6,048 nucleotides of DNA from Candidatus Methylomirabilota bacterium. Lineage in GTDB: Bacteria; Methylomirabilota; Methylomirabilia; Methylomirabilales; CSP1-5. Of this stretch, positions 5,432-6,048 are shown in pieces (position 1 is the stretch's first letter; the number at the start of each line of letters is the position of its first letter). The stretch is taken from the NCBI GenBank assembly GCA_022615475.1, contig JAKEGQ010000264.1:1-6048 (forward strand), in the 5' to 3' direction. The translations under genes and the position numbers were made by a program. The notes beneath the pieces were generated by a model. That model made no database searches. It was given only the letters and a program-made list of their open reading frames with translations, and had not been told where the DNA came from.

Positions 5432-5551
5432 GTTTTGACGTTCAACATAAATGGTTCCCTGATCAAGCAATTTCCGTACCGGATCAACGGCCACCCAGTC
5501 ACTAGGCTTTGGACATTGGACGTCGGACATCGGACTTCGGACCCCAATCAT
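5420..5551 (-). CDS. Possible small ORF, 43 codons, abutting the zinc-ribbon gene
   Basis: The ATG at 5551 is the base directly after the zinc-ribbon TAG, so terminating ribosomes could restart here; no ribosome site is visible. The product begins MIGVRSPMSDVQCPK and ends with a TGA at 5422-5420. Residues about 3-14 are encoded by a heptanucleotide array and look like translated repeat. Residues 17-43 (SDWVAVDPVRKLLDQG, then TIYVERQNGHR) read like ordinary protein, with alternating hydrophobic and charged positions. The stop codon lies inside another array. It could be the remnant of a gene whose two ends were replaced by repeats, or chance. I recognise no family. Confidence 0.33.
   Translation of the reverse strand: MIGVRSPMSDVQCPKPSDWVAVDPVRKLLDQGTIYVERQNGHR
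5509..5543. repeat. Heptanucleotide array, TCGGACN family
   Basis: Five gap-free plus-strand units: TTGGACA, TTGGACG, TCGGACA, TCGGACT, TCGGACC. It lies 8 bases past the zinc-ribbon stop. It is open in the frame of the possible 43-codon ORF and is the sister of the array inside the GldG-like gene. Confidence 0.9.
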
Positions 5552-5668
5552 CTACGGATCGGAGCAATCGCGGGTGAAACCACAGCGGGGGCAGATGAGC
5601 TTGCAGTGAATCTCCAGCATTTCGGCCCCACACACATCGCACACATAGATGTCCTGTTGGGTTGTCAT
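5552..5668 (-). CDS. Small zinc-ribbon protein, 38 residues
   Basis: The predicted protein starts at ATG 5668 (MTTQQDIYVC) and ends CSDP before TAG at 5554-5552. It carries two CxxC knuckles, CDVC (residues 10-13) and CPRC (25-28), with further cysteines at 22 and 35. This is a classic small zinc ribbon that should bind one Zn ion. The dense cysteine pattern, with hydrophobic residues between the knuckles (AEMLEIHCKLI), makes chance coding unlikely. Similar tiny zinc ribbons are found as free-standing genes in many bacteria, and their role is unknown to me. There is no good ribosome site. The frame stays open upstream to 6007, but that part is arginine-rich, low complexity and crossed by repeat hairpins, so I reject it as coding. 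A TATAAG 9 bases before the ATG would give a leaderless message. Confidence 0.72.
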   Translation of the reverse strand: MTTQQDIYVCDVCGAEMLEIHCKLICPRCGFTRDCSDP

Positions 5669-5677
5669 CGTAATGAG

Positions 5678-5704
5678 CTTATACCCTTTCCCCACCGCGT
5701 TCAA
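5678..5704 (-). promoter_or_regulatory. Possible weak promoter for the zinc-ribbon gene
   Basis: On the minus strand TTGAAC (5704-5699) and TATAAG (5683-5678) are separated by 15 bases, which is short for sigma70. A start about 7 bases below the -10 would fall 1-3 bases from the ATG at 5668. It is a weak match and could be chance. Confidence 0.22.
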
Positions 5705-5919
5705 GGCCAACCATTTGCTTGTTGGGGCCCTGGCCCGGCGCGATGATTCTGTTGCACTAGTACCTTCGGTCCGTCGCTCCGAGCCTTCCACTATCCAGCC
5801 TCGAAAGGGATGTCCTGCTGAACGGCGGTTCACCCCTTTTCCTTTCTCCGGGCGGCACGTGCAGGCGACGAACGACATTGCCGGAAGCGGCGGGGCCCCT
5901 CGGCAGGCGACGGTCCGCT

Positions 5920-5945
5920 CCTCCCCCTGCCGGCGAGGGGGGAGG
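5920..5945. repeat. GC-rich hairpin repeat (CCTCCCCC...GGGGGAGG)
   Basis: A perfect 8-bp stem (5920-5927 with 5938-5945) surrounds a 10-base loop containing GCCGGC. This resembles the common bacterial intergenic repeat that yields spurious 'SPLAGRG' peptides. It could act as a transcription pause or terminator, but it has no T tract. Confidence 0.55.
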
Positions 5946-5952
5946 GCGACCG

Positions 5953-5979
5953 CGGAGGCCGGCGAAACCCGCGCCTCCG
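5953..5979. repeat. Short GC-rich hairpin
   Basis: CGGAGGC (5953-5959) and GCCTCCG (5973-5979) form a perfect 7-bp stem with a 13-base loop, 8 bases beyond the previous hairpin. In DNA of this GC content chance is possible. Confidence 0.35.
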
Positions 5980-6048
5980 TCGAATAGGGTTTGACCGCGA
6001 GACGCATCCGCTAAACCACACCCAAAGCTTGCGCCGCACCACCGTCCG

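Larger units (their letters stand above)
5669..6048. other. 380-bp region upstream of the zinc-ribbon gene, no supported gene
   Basis: The frames open here on either strand are Arg/Pro/Gly-rich and have no recognisable motif or ribosome site. Beyond the hairpins listed separately I see CCAAC/GTTGG (5707-5711 and 5721-5725, 9-base loop) and a 10-base direct repeat GCAGGCGACG at 5861-5870 and 5903-5912. No tRNA or rRNA signature was found. Confidence 0.6.

Noticed and set aside
526..5543. CRISPR array
   Set aside because: The units are 7 bases with no spacers of constant length and no cas genes; these are simple degenerate tandem arrays.
5669..6007. Extension of the zinc-ribbon frame to about 151 residues
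   Set aside because: The extension is low complexity, crosses GC-rich repeat hairpins and contains no domain. Free-standing zinc ribbons of about 40 residues are common.
5980..6048. Possible tRNA or rRNA fragment at the window end
   Set aside because: No T-loop, anticodon arm or acceptor pairing could be assembled on either strand.

Overview
The window is high-GC bacterial DNA with every supported gene on the minus strand, so transcription runs from high to low coordinates. I see no decisive taxonomic marker. The ABC/DUF4340 cassette, a solitary MmgE/PrpD enzyme, a tiny zinc ribbon and many short repeats would suit an uncultivated environmental lineage such as NC10/Methylomirabilota, Rokubacteria or a deltaproteobacterial relative. 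That placement is a guess.

Layout in transcription order. (1) 6048-5669: no convincing gene; it holds GC-rich hairpins and a possible weak promoter. (2) 5668-5552: a 38-residue zinc-ribbon protein. A possible 43-codon ORF (5551-5420) begins at the base after its stop. (3) 5419-5303: a compound palindromic repeat. (4) 5302-3923: a complete MmgE/PrpD-family protein of 459 residues. (5) 3922-3504: a 419-bp gap packed with heptanucleotide arrays, an inverted-repeat element and a good sigma70-type promoter. (6) 3503-1: a four-gene cassette of ABC-2 ATPase (GldA-like), ABC-2 permease (GldF-like), GldG-like auxiliary protein and a DUF4340 protein cut by the window edge. The last three are joined by 4-base start/stop overlaps (GTGA and ATGA). 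The ATPase is separated from the permease by 77 bp of repeat-rich DNA.

Together the cassette should form an inner-membrane ABC-2 type complex: a cytoplasmic ATPase, a six-helix permease, and two membrane-anchored proteins with large extracytoplasmic parts. Its substrate is not evident from sequence. The PrpD-family enzyme and the zinc ribbon have no visible functional link to it.

The most unusual layer is the repeats. I count ten short degenerate arrays, all with a 7-bp period but built from several different heptamers. Some lie in gaps. Two sit side by side inside the GldG-like reading frame and are translated without a stop. Others supply the last codons or stop codon of the ATPase, the PrpD-family gene and the small ORF. 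Two pairs of arrays are inverted relative to each other and can fold into hairpins. This resembles the heptanucleotide STRR repeats of cyanobacteria, but with several unit families at neighbouring sites.
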